Assembly: GCA_018296165.2 (NCBI GenBank)
Contig: JACKQL020000040.1
Location: 186,001 to 250,000 of the forward strand
DNA: 64,000 nt
Direction of reading: 5' to 3'
Origin: Termitomyces sp. T153
Taxonomy: Eukaryota > Basidiomycota > Agaricomycetes > Agaricales > Lyophyllaceae
Position numbers and translations under genes: made by a program. How positions within the stretch are numbered: position 1 is the stretch's first letter; the number at the start of each line of letters is the position of its first letter. The notes beneath the pieces were generated by a model. The model ran no database searches and was not told the DNA's origin. It saw only the letters and a list, made by a program, of their open reading frames with translations. Of this stretch, positions 21,421 to 31,519 are shown one piece after another.

Positions 21421-22306
21421 ATGGTACAGTTCTCAAGTAAACTCTGCCACAAACTGAGAGCCTTGGTCAGAGACATACCTATCAAACAGATCATGGAGCT
21501 TCCAGATGTTCTTGTGATATAGACTAGCTGCTTCTAAGGCAGAGCATATTGTGTGAGTAGGAATGAAGTGGGCTCATTTACTATAGAGGTCCACCACTAC
21601 TATCACTGCATTGTATCTATAAGCATTTGGGAGTTCCACAATGAAATCTACCAATGCAACACTCTAGCAAGCAGCCAGAATAGGGAGCAAGTGGAGCTAG
21701 CCCATAGATGGCTAGCAGTGAGGCTTGATGTGCAGAGGCATGGATCACAAGTGCTAGTATAGGTGCCTATATATATATTGGAAGATCTGTAGCCACCAAT
21801 AGTTCCAGGATATCAGCTCCAGTGTCTTCTATCTTCTAGAACATCTAGCTACCTGAGAGTTGTAATGTTGTTCTATAATGTGCTGGTAAAGTTGGGGAAT
21901 GTTAGGCATGTAAATGCATTCTCTAAAGGTTAGAAGCCCATTCTGAAGACCCCACTCATCTACATGCACTGACTTGACTCCACTTGCCTGTTGAGCTCAT
22001 AGAGCCTATGCAGCCTGAATCGCATCCTCTTGTGCACCCTCTTGGCTCCCTCTTCAGATGTTTCTAAGGATGTTTGCTTCATCCCCTTGAACTTCAATTC
22101 TTTCTAGTGCATAGATAGCAAAGAGCTCAGGCTTGAGGAGAACAATATTATTGTTATCTCCTACTCCTGTACTGTGGTCAGCCCACCTGGACAATGCATC
22201 TGGTTTGCCCATGCTCTGTCCAGATTTGTGATACAGTGAGAAGTCAAAGTTGGCCAGATACAGGGACTACTGAGCCTGGCTTTGATTGAGTTTCTTAACA
22301 GAATGG

Positions 22307-23279
22307 ATGATGATGAATTTATTTATTTACTTAAAGACCTATTTTACACATAAATAGTGTCCTAGGTCCCACAATTTGAAGGAAGTGGTAATTATAGACA
22401 CATCTGATAGGTACTCTGGCCTGACACCTTTTCAAGTGTGCCAGTTATGCCTTATAGCCACTTTACTATGATTTGATCCTTTAGAGTTCATACTACTACC
22501 CACTTGTAAATCCCTCCCCATCTGCCACTAACATGCCATCCCAATTTCTAAACTCAGCTACACTCAGCATAGCTTAGTTGAAGTTTAGGACTTAATAGCC
22601 TGATCAGCAAGCTCGTGCCTTCCCCTAGTCAATCCACAACCAAGGATAGTCATGACTTTACCCCTCCCCACACTCAGATGCTACTTTCAGAAGGTCAATT
22701 CCGAATTTCAGAACCTGTGATAGAATGAGCCAGCTGGGAGCAAAGCTTACTTGTGGCAGTATGCCACACCTTAGGCTAGGCATCTGAATACTTATTTCAG
22801 CTTGCCAATAACTTCAACAGCCATGCTGACCCATCCGATGGACCACACATTATGTTGGCAGCCTGATCAACCTATATTGGCATCCTATTCTCACACCTAC
22901 TCATACCATGACTCACTTGATCAGCAAGGTTCCTTCCTAGCACTTGGTCCAGACACTCTCCCAAATCTGTCACATTGAGGAACCCTCTCTTTTTCTGATT
23001 GGATATGAGTGTGATGGTCACCTAACCTCATCATGTCATATGCTGATTGGTCTATTCCAAATTGGCCTGACCCACAAAGCCTCCCTAGTCAACACATGCA
23101 AGTGGTGGCTTCCCAGTGGCATTGAATAAGTCAGGTGTGGTGTCTAAATTGTTTTCTGCCAAAAGCCACAGTACATACCATGTTCATTTCAGCACCCCCA
23201 ACCTCCAGGTTAGGTGCTTGCCACTTGGAATCACATGATCCCTAAGGACATCATGGTGCCAGCTGAGCCACCCTGCCCC
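22307..23279 (-). mobile_element. tRNA-headed non-autonomous element, copy A (about 973 bp)
   Basis: The element is flanked by the 14-bp duplication TCTTARCAGAATGG (22,293-22,306 and 23,280-23,293, one mismatch). Its minus-strand 5' end has a perfect Pol III box A, TGGCTCAGCTGG. Its 3' end is A/T-rich and finishes in ATC repeats. It aligns along most of its length with copy B (28,479-29,406). It has no open frame, and removing it rejoins the chromovirus RNase H. Confidence 0.75.
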
Positions 23280-23704
23280 TCTTAGCAGAATGGAAGTACT
23301 CAAGGTTCTTGTGGTCTCAGACTTCAAACTTATGCTGTGTGCCTTCCAGAAAGTGCTGCCATTCTTCAAAGGACTAAATAATTGCTAGCATCTCCTTGTT
23401 ATGGATCTCATAGTTCTGTTCCACTGCATTAAGGCTTTTGGAGTAGAAGGCTACTGGATGCCATTTGCCATCCTCCTTTGACTGCTAGAAGAGAACTGCT
23501 CCTGTAGTAAAGTCCAAGCTATCTGCTTCCACATGGAATGGAGAGTCATCATCAGGAAACAGGAGGACTGACTGGCTTTGAGGTTATGGCTTGCCTGAGG
23601 GTATCAAAGGCAGCTAGCTGTAGGAGTTCCTACTGCCATACTGTATCCTTAACTGTGAGGTCAAAGAGGGAGTGTGCATGGTAGAAGAAATCCTATATAA
23701 ACCT

Positions 23705-24934
23705 TTAGTAGAAATTGACAAAGCTAAGAAAGGCCTGCACTTTCTTCTTATTCCTTGGCTCTGGCCACTCCATTATACCTGCTACTTTAATAGGGTCCAT
23801 CTCAGCCATTCTATGCATGATCTGACAATGCTCCTCCAGAGTTTTATTGTAGATGAGGATATTGTTCAGATATACATAGACAACACCTTCTGCAATCAGA
23901 TCACAGAAAATGTCATTCATCATAGTCTGAAAAGTGGCTGGGCTATTGGTGAGCCCAAAGAACATCACTAGAAGTTCAAAGAGTCCACAATTGGTTTGAA
24001 ATGCTGCCTTCCACTCATCCCCTTCTTTGATGCACACATTGTTGTTGCTCCAATGGACATCCAACTTTGTGAAGTATCATGCACCTTGAAGGTTGTTGAC
24101 AAGTTCTGAGATGAGTGGCAAAGAATAGCAATTCTCTACTATCATTGCATTCAAGACACAATAGTCCTGAATCAGATGAAGAGACCCATCCTCTTTCTTA
24201 ATAAAAAAGACTGGGGAGGTCATTGGAGACTTGGAGAGTTGTATTTGTCCTGAGCTGAGATTTTCCTGCAGGAAGGTGTCCAGTTCATCCTGCTCACAGA
24301 GCATGAGCAAATAGACTTTGCAGCTGGAGGGCTCAGCATTTGGTATTAGCTCAATTGCATGATTCCACTGCTTGCATTCTAGAAGCAAATCAAAGGAGGC
24401 CTTGGAGAATACATCCTCAAAGTCATGGAGGTAATTGGGAATAGTGCTACAGAAAAGCTTGGGTTGTGAGTTTGCTGCAAATGCCTTTGCCAGACATTGA
24501 GAGGTAGTCTGACTGGCCCAAATCTCTGCCACTGTAGGAGAGGGGCCAAGAGTTGTAGCATAGATCCTATCACCCACCTTTATAGTTTCATCTGGAGACT
24601 CTGCATCTGGAGTACTGCATCCTTCTTTACCTCCCTCTTTCTCTGGAGATTCACACCCAACATCCTGGACATCCTTGTAGGCCTCTTTATGAGGGAATGC
24701 CAGAGGAGAGGGACTCAGGAGGTCAAGATCAGCATAAGGGAGATGCCCAGCACAACAGGCATACACAGCAGCATGCTTATAAACCTTGGCTCTCTGCTTC
24801 TTACAGGCTTCTTCTACACAGATAATGCAGTGATAGGGGCAACAACTCATCTTCACCTCACCCTTAGTCCAGTCAATCTTTGGGTTGTGCTCACATAGCC
24901 AGGTAAACCCCAAGATCATATCTTGCTTTTCCAA
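23705..24934 (-). pseudogene. Gypsy reverse transcriptase (relic, catalytic Asp lost)
   Basis: The minus-strand frames 24,934-24,077 and 24,064-23,705 carry Gypsy RT motifs: Ser-Pro-Val-Phe-Phe-Ile-Lys-Lys-Glu-Asp-Gly, Phe-Gly-Leu-Thr-Asn-Ser-Pro-Ala-Thr-Phe-Gln, and the palm motif. The palm reads Tyr-Leu-Asn-Asn instead of Tyr-Leu-Asp-Asp (about 23,870), so both metal-binding Asp are gone. A stop separates the two frames at 24,065-24,076. Confidence 0.85.
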
Positions 24935-25082
24935 ACTAGTGATAGCAAAAGTAGCTCACTCTGAGTGGTCTTAGTAGCAGAGGACCAGGTCCATCATGGA
25001 GCAAATAGAGCCAGCTTCATTGAGTGTGCCATCTACATTGTACATGGAGATAGGATGGAAAAGGGGGCAAGTGGTGTGGTGA

Positions 25083-26351
25083 TGCTATAAAATGAGTGAT
25101 TGCAATCCAGTATCTACTCCAATGATACCTGGAATCAAACTTTCTAAAGCCATGACACCACAAAACGAAGCAGAAGAGGAGGAGATGAGCAATGTGCCTT
25201 ATTTAAATGCAATTGGTTCACTGCAGTATTTGGCTACTATGACAAGGCCAGATATTTCTTATGCAGTCTCATGCCTTGGACACTTCAATTCCTCTCCAGG
25301 ATCCAAGCATTGGGCTGCAGTCAAGCATTTATTGTGCTATTGTAAAGGCACAATAGATTACAGACTCATTTCAATGCTGACACTGGCATTCAACTCTTTA
25401 CTACATTCTGTGATGCCTCATATGGAGATTGTCCTAATTCTGGCCACTCTACTGGTGGTTATCTAACTACAATTGGTGGTGGAGCTATTGGATGGAGTAG
25501 CAAGCTTCAATCAGTTGTTGCTTTATCCACAACTGAAGCAGAATACATTGCTGCTGTAGAAGCTGGCAAAGAAATCATCTGGATGCAGAATATTCTACAT
25601 GAAATGGGATACTCCTCTACTGTTCCATCTCCCATGCTGATTGACAATCAATCTGGAGTCAGTGTTGCCAAGAATCCAGAACACCATGGACAAATGAAGC
25701 ATCTTGACCTCAGCTTCTATTAGCTCAAAGATGCAGTTGATCAGCAGAAACTCATTCCTCATCATATTCCTGAAACAGAACAAGTGGCAGATCTGCTCAC
25801 AAAACCACTTCCTCTACCCAAGGTGGAATTCTGCAGGCAGGGAATGGGCATTTACTAGCTTATTCAAGCTTGGAGATTGACTAGATCAAGGGGGAGTGTT
25901 AGAATTGCTTGTTGCATTCTACTATGGATGATTAGCATTCACTCCAAGTTCATTTATCACACATGTAGTCTGCTTCCTTCATTTCTATTTAGTTGTACCT
26001 TCCATGTGATTATCTTTCTATTCAATTCAATCACATGTACCTTCCATGTGACTATCTTTTTATTCAATTCAATCACATGTACCTTCCATGTGATTATCTT
26101 TCTATTCAATTCAATCACATGTATCTTCCATGTGATTCCCTTTCTATTCAGTTCAATCACATGGATTCTCCATGTGATTCCTTCTATTCAGTTACATTAC
26201 AGTATATATAGATAATGTAGAAGCCTGAAGTCCCCACTCAGTTTCTGACTCTGGACTTCAGGTTAGTATTCACACTTCAATACACTCAGTTTCTGACTCT
26301 GAACTTCAGCTAGTGACTATTCAGTCCCCTGTGCTTTGCCTGTCTTTAATA
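25083..26351 (+). mobile_element. Ty1/Copia copy 3 (RT tail, RNase H and 3' LTR)
   Basis: Homology to Copia copy 2 starts at about 25,083 in the last part of RT and runs through RNase H (Asp-Asn-Gln-Ser and Leu-Leu-Thr-Lys-Pro-Leu-Pro motifs), a polypurine tract (GGGGGAG before 25,897) and a complete 3' LTR. Frameshifts occur near 25,370 and a TAG replaces a Trp codon near 25,720. The 5' truncation abuts the chromovirus relic. Confidence 0.9.
25897..26351 (+). repeat. 3' LTR of Copia copy 3
   Basis: 455 bp, starting TGTTAGAATTGC. It has five palindromic units with an exact 42-bp period (starts 25,986, 26,028, 26,070, 26,112, 26,154), more than the other LTR copies. Its end is decayed (CTTTAATA instead of CTTCAACA). 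Confidence 0.9.
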
Positions 26352-26800
26352 CTATACACATTGCTAGACCAGTTGTATGGTCATAGCTAATAACAACTGC
26401 TATATTGCTATTGTTATCATCAATGTCATTGGCAATGAAAGTAGTGGGGCTGTTCTGTTTTGTAGTGAGCATTTTAGCAATTGTTTCTTTTTGATTTACT
26501 ACATGGAAATGTGGGTATCATTTGTCACATGCCAGTGTTTGGATCAGTTATAGTGATGGTGTCAAACTTCTGGTTAAAAATCAAAGAGGTGACCAAGCAA
26601 AATGTTATAGATGGGTGACTGTAAAATGTGAATCTGGAGATAGACCATTATGTTACCAATGGTACAAGAAACATTTCAAGCAAGTCCTAGCAATTGATCT
26701 AAAGTTTGATTGGTGCTCTGCATGTTTAACACAATGTTGGGGTCATAAGATAGGCCAAGGTTGCTAGTGATTTCAGCAGACATAAAGATAATCTGAGAAC
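26352..26800. other. Unassigned stretch
   Basis: An 81-codon frame (26,522-26,767) has several Cys and Trp residues but no recognisable domain. I see no other structure. Confidence 0.35.
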
Positions 26801-27650
26801 CACTGTTAAGTGATGCAGTTATCAATTAGCATCATAATAGACCAAAGTGACTGTGAATTCTTAATGACAATGAGCACCACAGGTTCTTTGCCAGGAGATA
26901 GCAAATCTATATAGACCTCCACTGGATCAACTAATGCACCTCAGGCCTGGTCCAGAGTAAGTCCATTAGCAGTAGTAATGTTAGATCCTAGTGAGAACTG
27001 GGGTTCATTCCCAGCAAATGTCAATAAGGTTTCTTCAAATATATTGCTTGTGTCCTGTACAGTGTTGGCATTTGTTCCTGCAAGATGCTTGGGCATAATA
27101 GCTGTCCTAAACTTAGTGCTTAAAACCCTTTCAAATACAGCTTTGAATTGTCCAATGTTGTAAATGGGAGGCATAGTTTGATATTATTGTTAGCTCTGTC
27201 AGGAGCAGCAAAATTTTGATTAGCAAGAGGGGCATAGTGACCTGGGATGCCAAAAAACAGATAGACTAGGGGCTGAGTGACAGTTTCTTTAGCAACTGAG
27301 GGATGTTTGTTAGCAATAGATTGTTCTGTTGCTTTGCCTTTGTTAGCAGGCTTAGTGGCAGGAGCTGATACAGAGTTGGAAGGGAAAAGTCACTGGAGTG
27401 TTTCTAGTTGTTGGCATTGCTTTGGGGGTATTGTTTGCTGGTTGATAAGGTGTGCAGGGGACTTGTACTTCATCAAACTTTTCACCTGGTCACTTTAGTG
27501 CAAATAGTTCTTGTTGCAAAGCCTCAATGTGTTCCTTCTTGCTTAAGATAGGTAATGGACACTCCATTACAGAAGTCTCTAACTCCACAGGGGCCAGCTT
27601 CATGATTTGTTACATGGTGTGATCCCTCTGCTCTGAAGTTGTAAAGAAGG
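26800..27650 (-). mobile_element. Ty3/Gypsy gag-pol linker relic (second family)
   Basis: The minus-strand translation contains Phe-Phe-Gly-Ile-Pro-Gly-His-Tyr-Ala-Pro (about 27,245), then Pro-Pro-Ile-Tyr-Asn and Phe-Glu-Arg-Val-Leu (27,174-27,110), then an acidic stretch and Asp-Pro-Val-Glu-Val-Tyr-Ile-Asp-Leu (about 26,925). This combination resembles the low-complexity region before the retropepsin in common Agaricomycete Gypsy polyproteins. It is split over frames, and no protease active site is visible. The assignment is from memory of the family pattern and is moderate at best. Confidence 0.4.
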
Positions 27651-28019
27651 AGACCCAGTGGAATACCTGTAATAGGACATTAGCATGTGTGTCTGCTTTC
27701 ATATATATAGAAGTGTGAGCATGCTGCTCACAGATGACATCCCTCAAGGAGCTTATTAGTATATCAGCTTGTATTGCAGGAATAAATGAGATATACCCTG
27801 CATCTCACTAGTGCAGGCAAAGAGTGAAAAAAATTCAGAAGAACATGTTATGCCATTTTCTTTTGCCATTTTGAATCATGAAAATTCAACTGTCACATTA
27901 CATTTGTGAAATATTCAGAATATCTATACTACACTGTCAGGTCATATATATTAAGTGCTGAAATTCATAGAAGTTAGCAATTTGTTTGAATCCATTATAA
28001 GTTATGCTTACATTTGTAA

Positions 28020-28350
28020 ACTATTCAGGAATTTTTGATAGACAATATTTGTAAAACTTCTTGATGTGTTTTCTGGGTCAAAAATGACTTCAATATGATG
28101 CTCTGATGTGCACTGAGAAAGTGCAACATAAAATTGGCTATGTGCAAGAACTTCTGATCAAAAGTCCAATCCAATATGCTTAACTGATTGACCTTAAGAC
28201 TTGTTGATTGTCATAGCAAGAGGCAAACAAACTGGGAATTGTCTTCTGCACAATAGAATTGGCACATCCCCTTCAGAGACATCCATGTTGATCTTTGGAA
28301 TCAAAATGATTGATCCTGCAAACTTGGCATCTCTATTGATGATCCAACAT
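28020..28350 (-). mobile_element. Helitron helicase C-terminal fragment
   Basis: On the minus strand the frame reads Ala-Gly-Ser-Ile-Ile-Leu-Ile-Pro-Lys-Ile, Arg-Arg-Gln-Phe-Pro, Ala-Met-Thr-Ile-Asn-Lys-Ser, then Gly-Gln-Ser-x4-Gly-Leu-Asp, and Gln-Phe-Tyr-Val-Ala-Leu-Ser. These are the last PIF1-type helicase motifs (V-VI) of Helitron Rep/Hel proteins, which unwind DNA in rolling-circle transposition. Two stops (TAA after Lys-Ser, TGA after Leu-Asp-Phe) sit where the family has Gln and Arg. Only the C-terminal end is present. Confidence 0.75.
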
Positions 28351-28478
28351 CTGCAGGTGTTATTTCAATGTGGAAAATAGTTGACAATGTGATTGCAGGG
28401 AAAGGCACAGAAGGAATAATTGGTGAAGAGTTGAAAAAGTATGAAGTCACAGTGTCAAAATTTACCCCAAAGTTGATG

Positions 28479-29406
28479 ATGATGATACGTTTTTATTTAT
28501 CTTAAAGGCCTATTTTACACATGACCTTTGTGTCCTAAGCCCTGCAGTACGTAATGGGAGTGGTAATTACAGACACTCCAACTAGTTCTCTGGCCCAATC
28601 CCTTTTCAGCTGATGCTGGTTACACCTTATAGCCACTTTACTACAATTTGACTTTGTCAGAGTTCATACTACTTCCCACACCTAAGTCCCACTGACCATC
28701 TGCCGCTAATGTGCCCTCCCAATTTCTAAACCCAGCTGTACTTGGCAATGCTTGGTTGGAGTTGAGGGTGTAGGGTGTGAACCCGATTGGCCCGCTCAAG
28801 CCTTCCTTGTGTCAACTCACGACCCAGGGTGGTCACGACTCCACTCTCCCCATGCCCAGACGCTACTTTCGGAAGAACGATCCTGAGATTGGGAACCCGC
28901 AACGGAATAGCCCAGTGAACCACCATGTGACAGACATGCCGCACCTTTTTGGCTTGGCACCCGATCAAACTGGCAGCCTCAGCTTTAAACCACACCAGAC
29001 CATCCAATGGACCACACAGTACTTCAGCAGCCTGATTGAACTATTGACTCCTATCCTCGTGCCTACCCGTGCCATGACCCGCTTGGTCAGCAAAGGCCTA
29101 GACCCTCTCCCAAATCCGTCGCACCGGGGAAACTTCTCTTTTTCTACTCTGTCACGAGCATGGTGGTCACATTGCCTCATTGAACCACGTGCTGATTGCT
29201 CGGTCCTGGTTGGCCTGCACTACAAAGCCTGGCTAGTCAAGCACGTGCGGGTGGAGGCTTCCCGGCAGTGTTGGAATAACCCACGTGGTGTCTAAGGTGT
29301 TTTTCACACAGGTGCACTCAGCCAGAGTCGAAACTCTGGCCTTGCACTCACAGATCATGTGACCCACTTTGGGACGCGATGGTGCCAGCTGAGCCACTGC
29401 GCCCAA
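28479..29406 (-). mobile_element. tRNA-headed non-autonomous element, copy B (928 bp)
   Basis: It is flanked by a perfect 16-bp target-site duplication, TACCCCAAAGTTGATG (28,463-28,478 and 29,407-29,422). The minus-strand 5' end has box A TGGCTCAGCTGG. About 70 bases further in is a T-arm-like hairpin CCAGA/TCTGG enclosing TTTCGAC (box B position). The 3' end is A/T-rich and ends in ATC repeats. These are the traits of a tRNA-derived SINE moved by target-primed reverse transcription, though the body is unusually long. It is clearly related to copy A (22,307-23,279). Confidence 0.8.
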
Positions 29407-29743
29407 TACCCCAAAGTTGATGTAGATCCCTTCTGGAAGTATACTGTAAGATCATATTTTTCCATTTACCCAACTGAAAGAAGATTGATTGGACAATTGG
29501 AGGCATGAAAACAGTTCTATAATGTGATGTTAATGTCTCTTCCATTGACATCGGCTTGAAAGAGGCTTTTCCTTGACCCAATGTGCTAAATGTCCCACAA
29601 TTTGCTGTACTGACTGGAACTGCCCCTTTTTTGTCATAGGTCCAGAAAGACTTTGGTCACAAAGGATATGGGTGGTACAGCCCAAATCCAAAACAGAGTT
29701 GAAGTTATTCATGACATGACAGAACCATGTTAGAAATGAAAAG

Positions 29744-29821
29744 TGACTATACCAAGAATTGAACCTAGAACCTCTTGGATATGTACTCCATATGATGCTC
29801 TAACCACTGAGCTACACAATC
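29744..29821 (-). other. tRNA-like sequence (pseudo-tRNA)
   Basis: On the minus strand a 7-bp acceptor stem (GATTGTG/TATAGTC, with G.T pairs), a D-arm with GCTC...GAGC and a T-arm with loop TTCAATT all fold. The anticodon arm is abnormal (a 4-bp stem and no U33) and the region before the T-arm is about five bases too long. It could be a decayed tRNA gene or the head of another tRNA-derived repeat. Confidence 0.5.
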
Positions 29822-31519
29822 TAGTTACACAAGGAGCTAGGAAGTTACATATAAGTACCTTCCAGGCATGAGATGATTCTACTACCATGATAATTGGCTC
29901 ACTGCAGGGACTGGAGCACTAAACAGTGTTGTGTAGAAATCAGAGCTCTAAGCTGTCAGATGACTTGACCTGTCATCATCTAACAAACCACAGGCATAGA
30001 GTACTGAAGGAAGGCAAAATATTGAGACAATGGCTAAGAGGGGGACACAAATATAAGCAGTCAAATTGTGATTATTTGAGTTCCCATCTGCAAGTACATA
30101 TAATTTTTCATTCTTTTCAGCACAAGATAATGGCATAGGTAAGCATTGGGTGTCAGATGTTGTAACATTTGCCTTAGGACATAAATGGGCAGGATCATGT
30201 CGATTCTTCAGGCCACCACCTTTTGACTAGCATGTTTTGATTGTGTGGCCATACATGTTACAGTTAGTGCATTGAATGTAGGGTTGCAGAAATGTATTTT
30301 GATCAGCAGTCATTGTCAATGAAGTATTGAAAGTATTGGAGAAAGTGGATGATTTGTATTTGTTGTGAAATTAGATGTTGAAGAAGAACAAGGGCAAAGA
30401 TTCAAGGAAGGTAATAAATAGATGTTTCTGTTCAGCATCCATTCCCATCACCCACATAGCAAAAATAGCAAAGTCATATCCATCAGCAGGACCAGCATGA
30501 TCCCAAGAAGATCAGATTTCCTCCTTCAAGACAGGCTATGGACCACCATTTGGAAGACCATCAACAAAGTTCTGAATATGTTGCCATAGCATGGAATCCC
30601 AGAGAGTACCTGCAAGCTGGTGAACTGCAGCATGCCAGGCCTGGACATGAGCTTAAATGCCAACAGTGGTGGCAATGAGGGTGAAGACCTTTGATTTAGC
30701 CAATTCTGTGACAGAAGCACTACTAATACCAAATTTCTCACAAAGCAAAGCAAGAAGTAGACAGGCAGTACAAATGGGGAGGTTGTAAGGGCCACCATGC
30801 TTTGGGAGTAAATAATCCTGTGTCTCCTGTGAAAGCTTGCTGATAATGACATGTTCAGCTATATCATCCTTATGCCAAAATACATGGTAAGCTTCAGTTT
30901 CCCATGGTAATGAGTTGAATATGGAGGGTAATAGCAACAGGGCTTGTGAGGTCCAAGAGATCACCAACATTGGGAATCTTGCACAGATAACCACACAGAC
31001 CAATGTTGTTAATGACATAGTTGATTGCTGATTCCCAAAAAACCCACTACATTGACAAATGCAAAAGGGTATAGTAGCAAGAGAAAGAAGTTTCTTTTGT
31101 ATCTGTAGTGGCAACTTCAATAGGGCAGGGGTAAGGAATAGGTGGATTAAATGATGGAGGGGGACAAGGGATGGGAGCAGGGATGGGAGCAGGAGGAGGA
31201 ATAAGAGGAGGAACAAGAGGAGGAACAAGAGGAACAAGAGGAAGAACAGGAGGAGGAACAAAAGGAGGAACAGGAAGAGGAACAGGAGGAGTAATGGGAG
31301 GAGAAAATGGAGGATTTTGAGGATGTTGTGGCAAATTAATGTTCTGATGATCAAGAGGTGAATGATGACAAAGTAGTGGGGGAACCACAGGTCCAAGAGG
31401 TATATTTGGGAAAAAGAGATTGAGAATGAATTAAAGGAGACAGTGGAATTAAGAAAGTGAGAAAAGCATAATATTGATTCTGGAGAACAGGAGGCAAAGC
31501 ATAACAATGATTCCTATTG

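Larger units (their letters stand above)
20520..25060 (-). mobile_element. Decayed Ty3/Gypsy chromovirus
   Basis: Read on the minus strand the order is protease-linker (about 25,000-24,870), RT (24,400-23,700), RNase H (about 23,680-23,300 continuing at 22,292-22,160), integrase (21,420-21,031) and a C-terminal chromodomain (20,790-20,537). This is the Pol order of fungal chromoviruses. An element with a tRNA-like head is inserted inside RNase H (22,307-23,279); reading continues across it once the insert and one target duplicate are set aside. Many stops and frameshifts make it a relic. No LTRs were identified. The left edge is uncertain; the right edge abuts Copia copy 3. Confidence 0.85.
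28395..31507 (-). mobile_element. Copia relic related to the right-edge element
   Basis: The minus-strand Gag (31,507-30,500) aligns in pattern with the Gag at 60,034: a Pro-rich start (31,390-31,050), a Trp-x-Lys-Asp-Asp-Ile-x2-His segment, a Lys-Leu-Ser-x-Glu segment, then the helical region. The protease (29,712-29,410) has Leu-Asp-x-Gly-Cys-Thr-Thr-His as in the right-edge element, with the catalytic Ser of Asp-Ser-Gly replaced by Leu. It is interrupted by a tRNA-headed element (28,479-29,406) and continues to about 28,395. Numerous frameshifts. Confidence 0.7.

Noticed and set aside
22307..29406. The two 0.95 kb repeats as solo LTRs
   Set aside because: Their target duplications are 14-16 bp, not the 4-6 bp of LTR elements, the ends are not TG...CA, and a tRNA box A sits at one end with a simple-repeat tail at the other.
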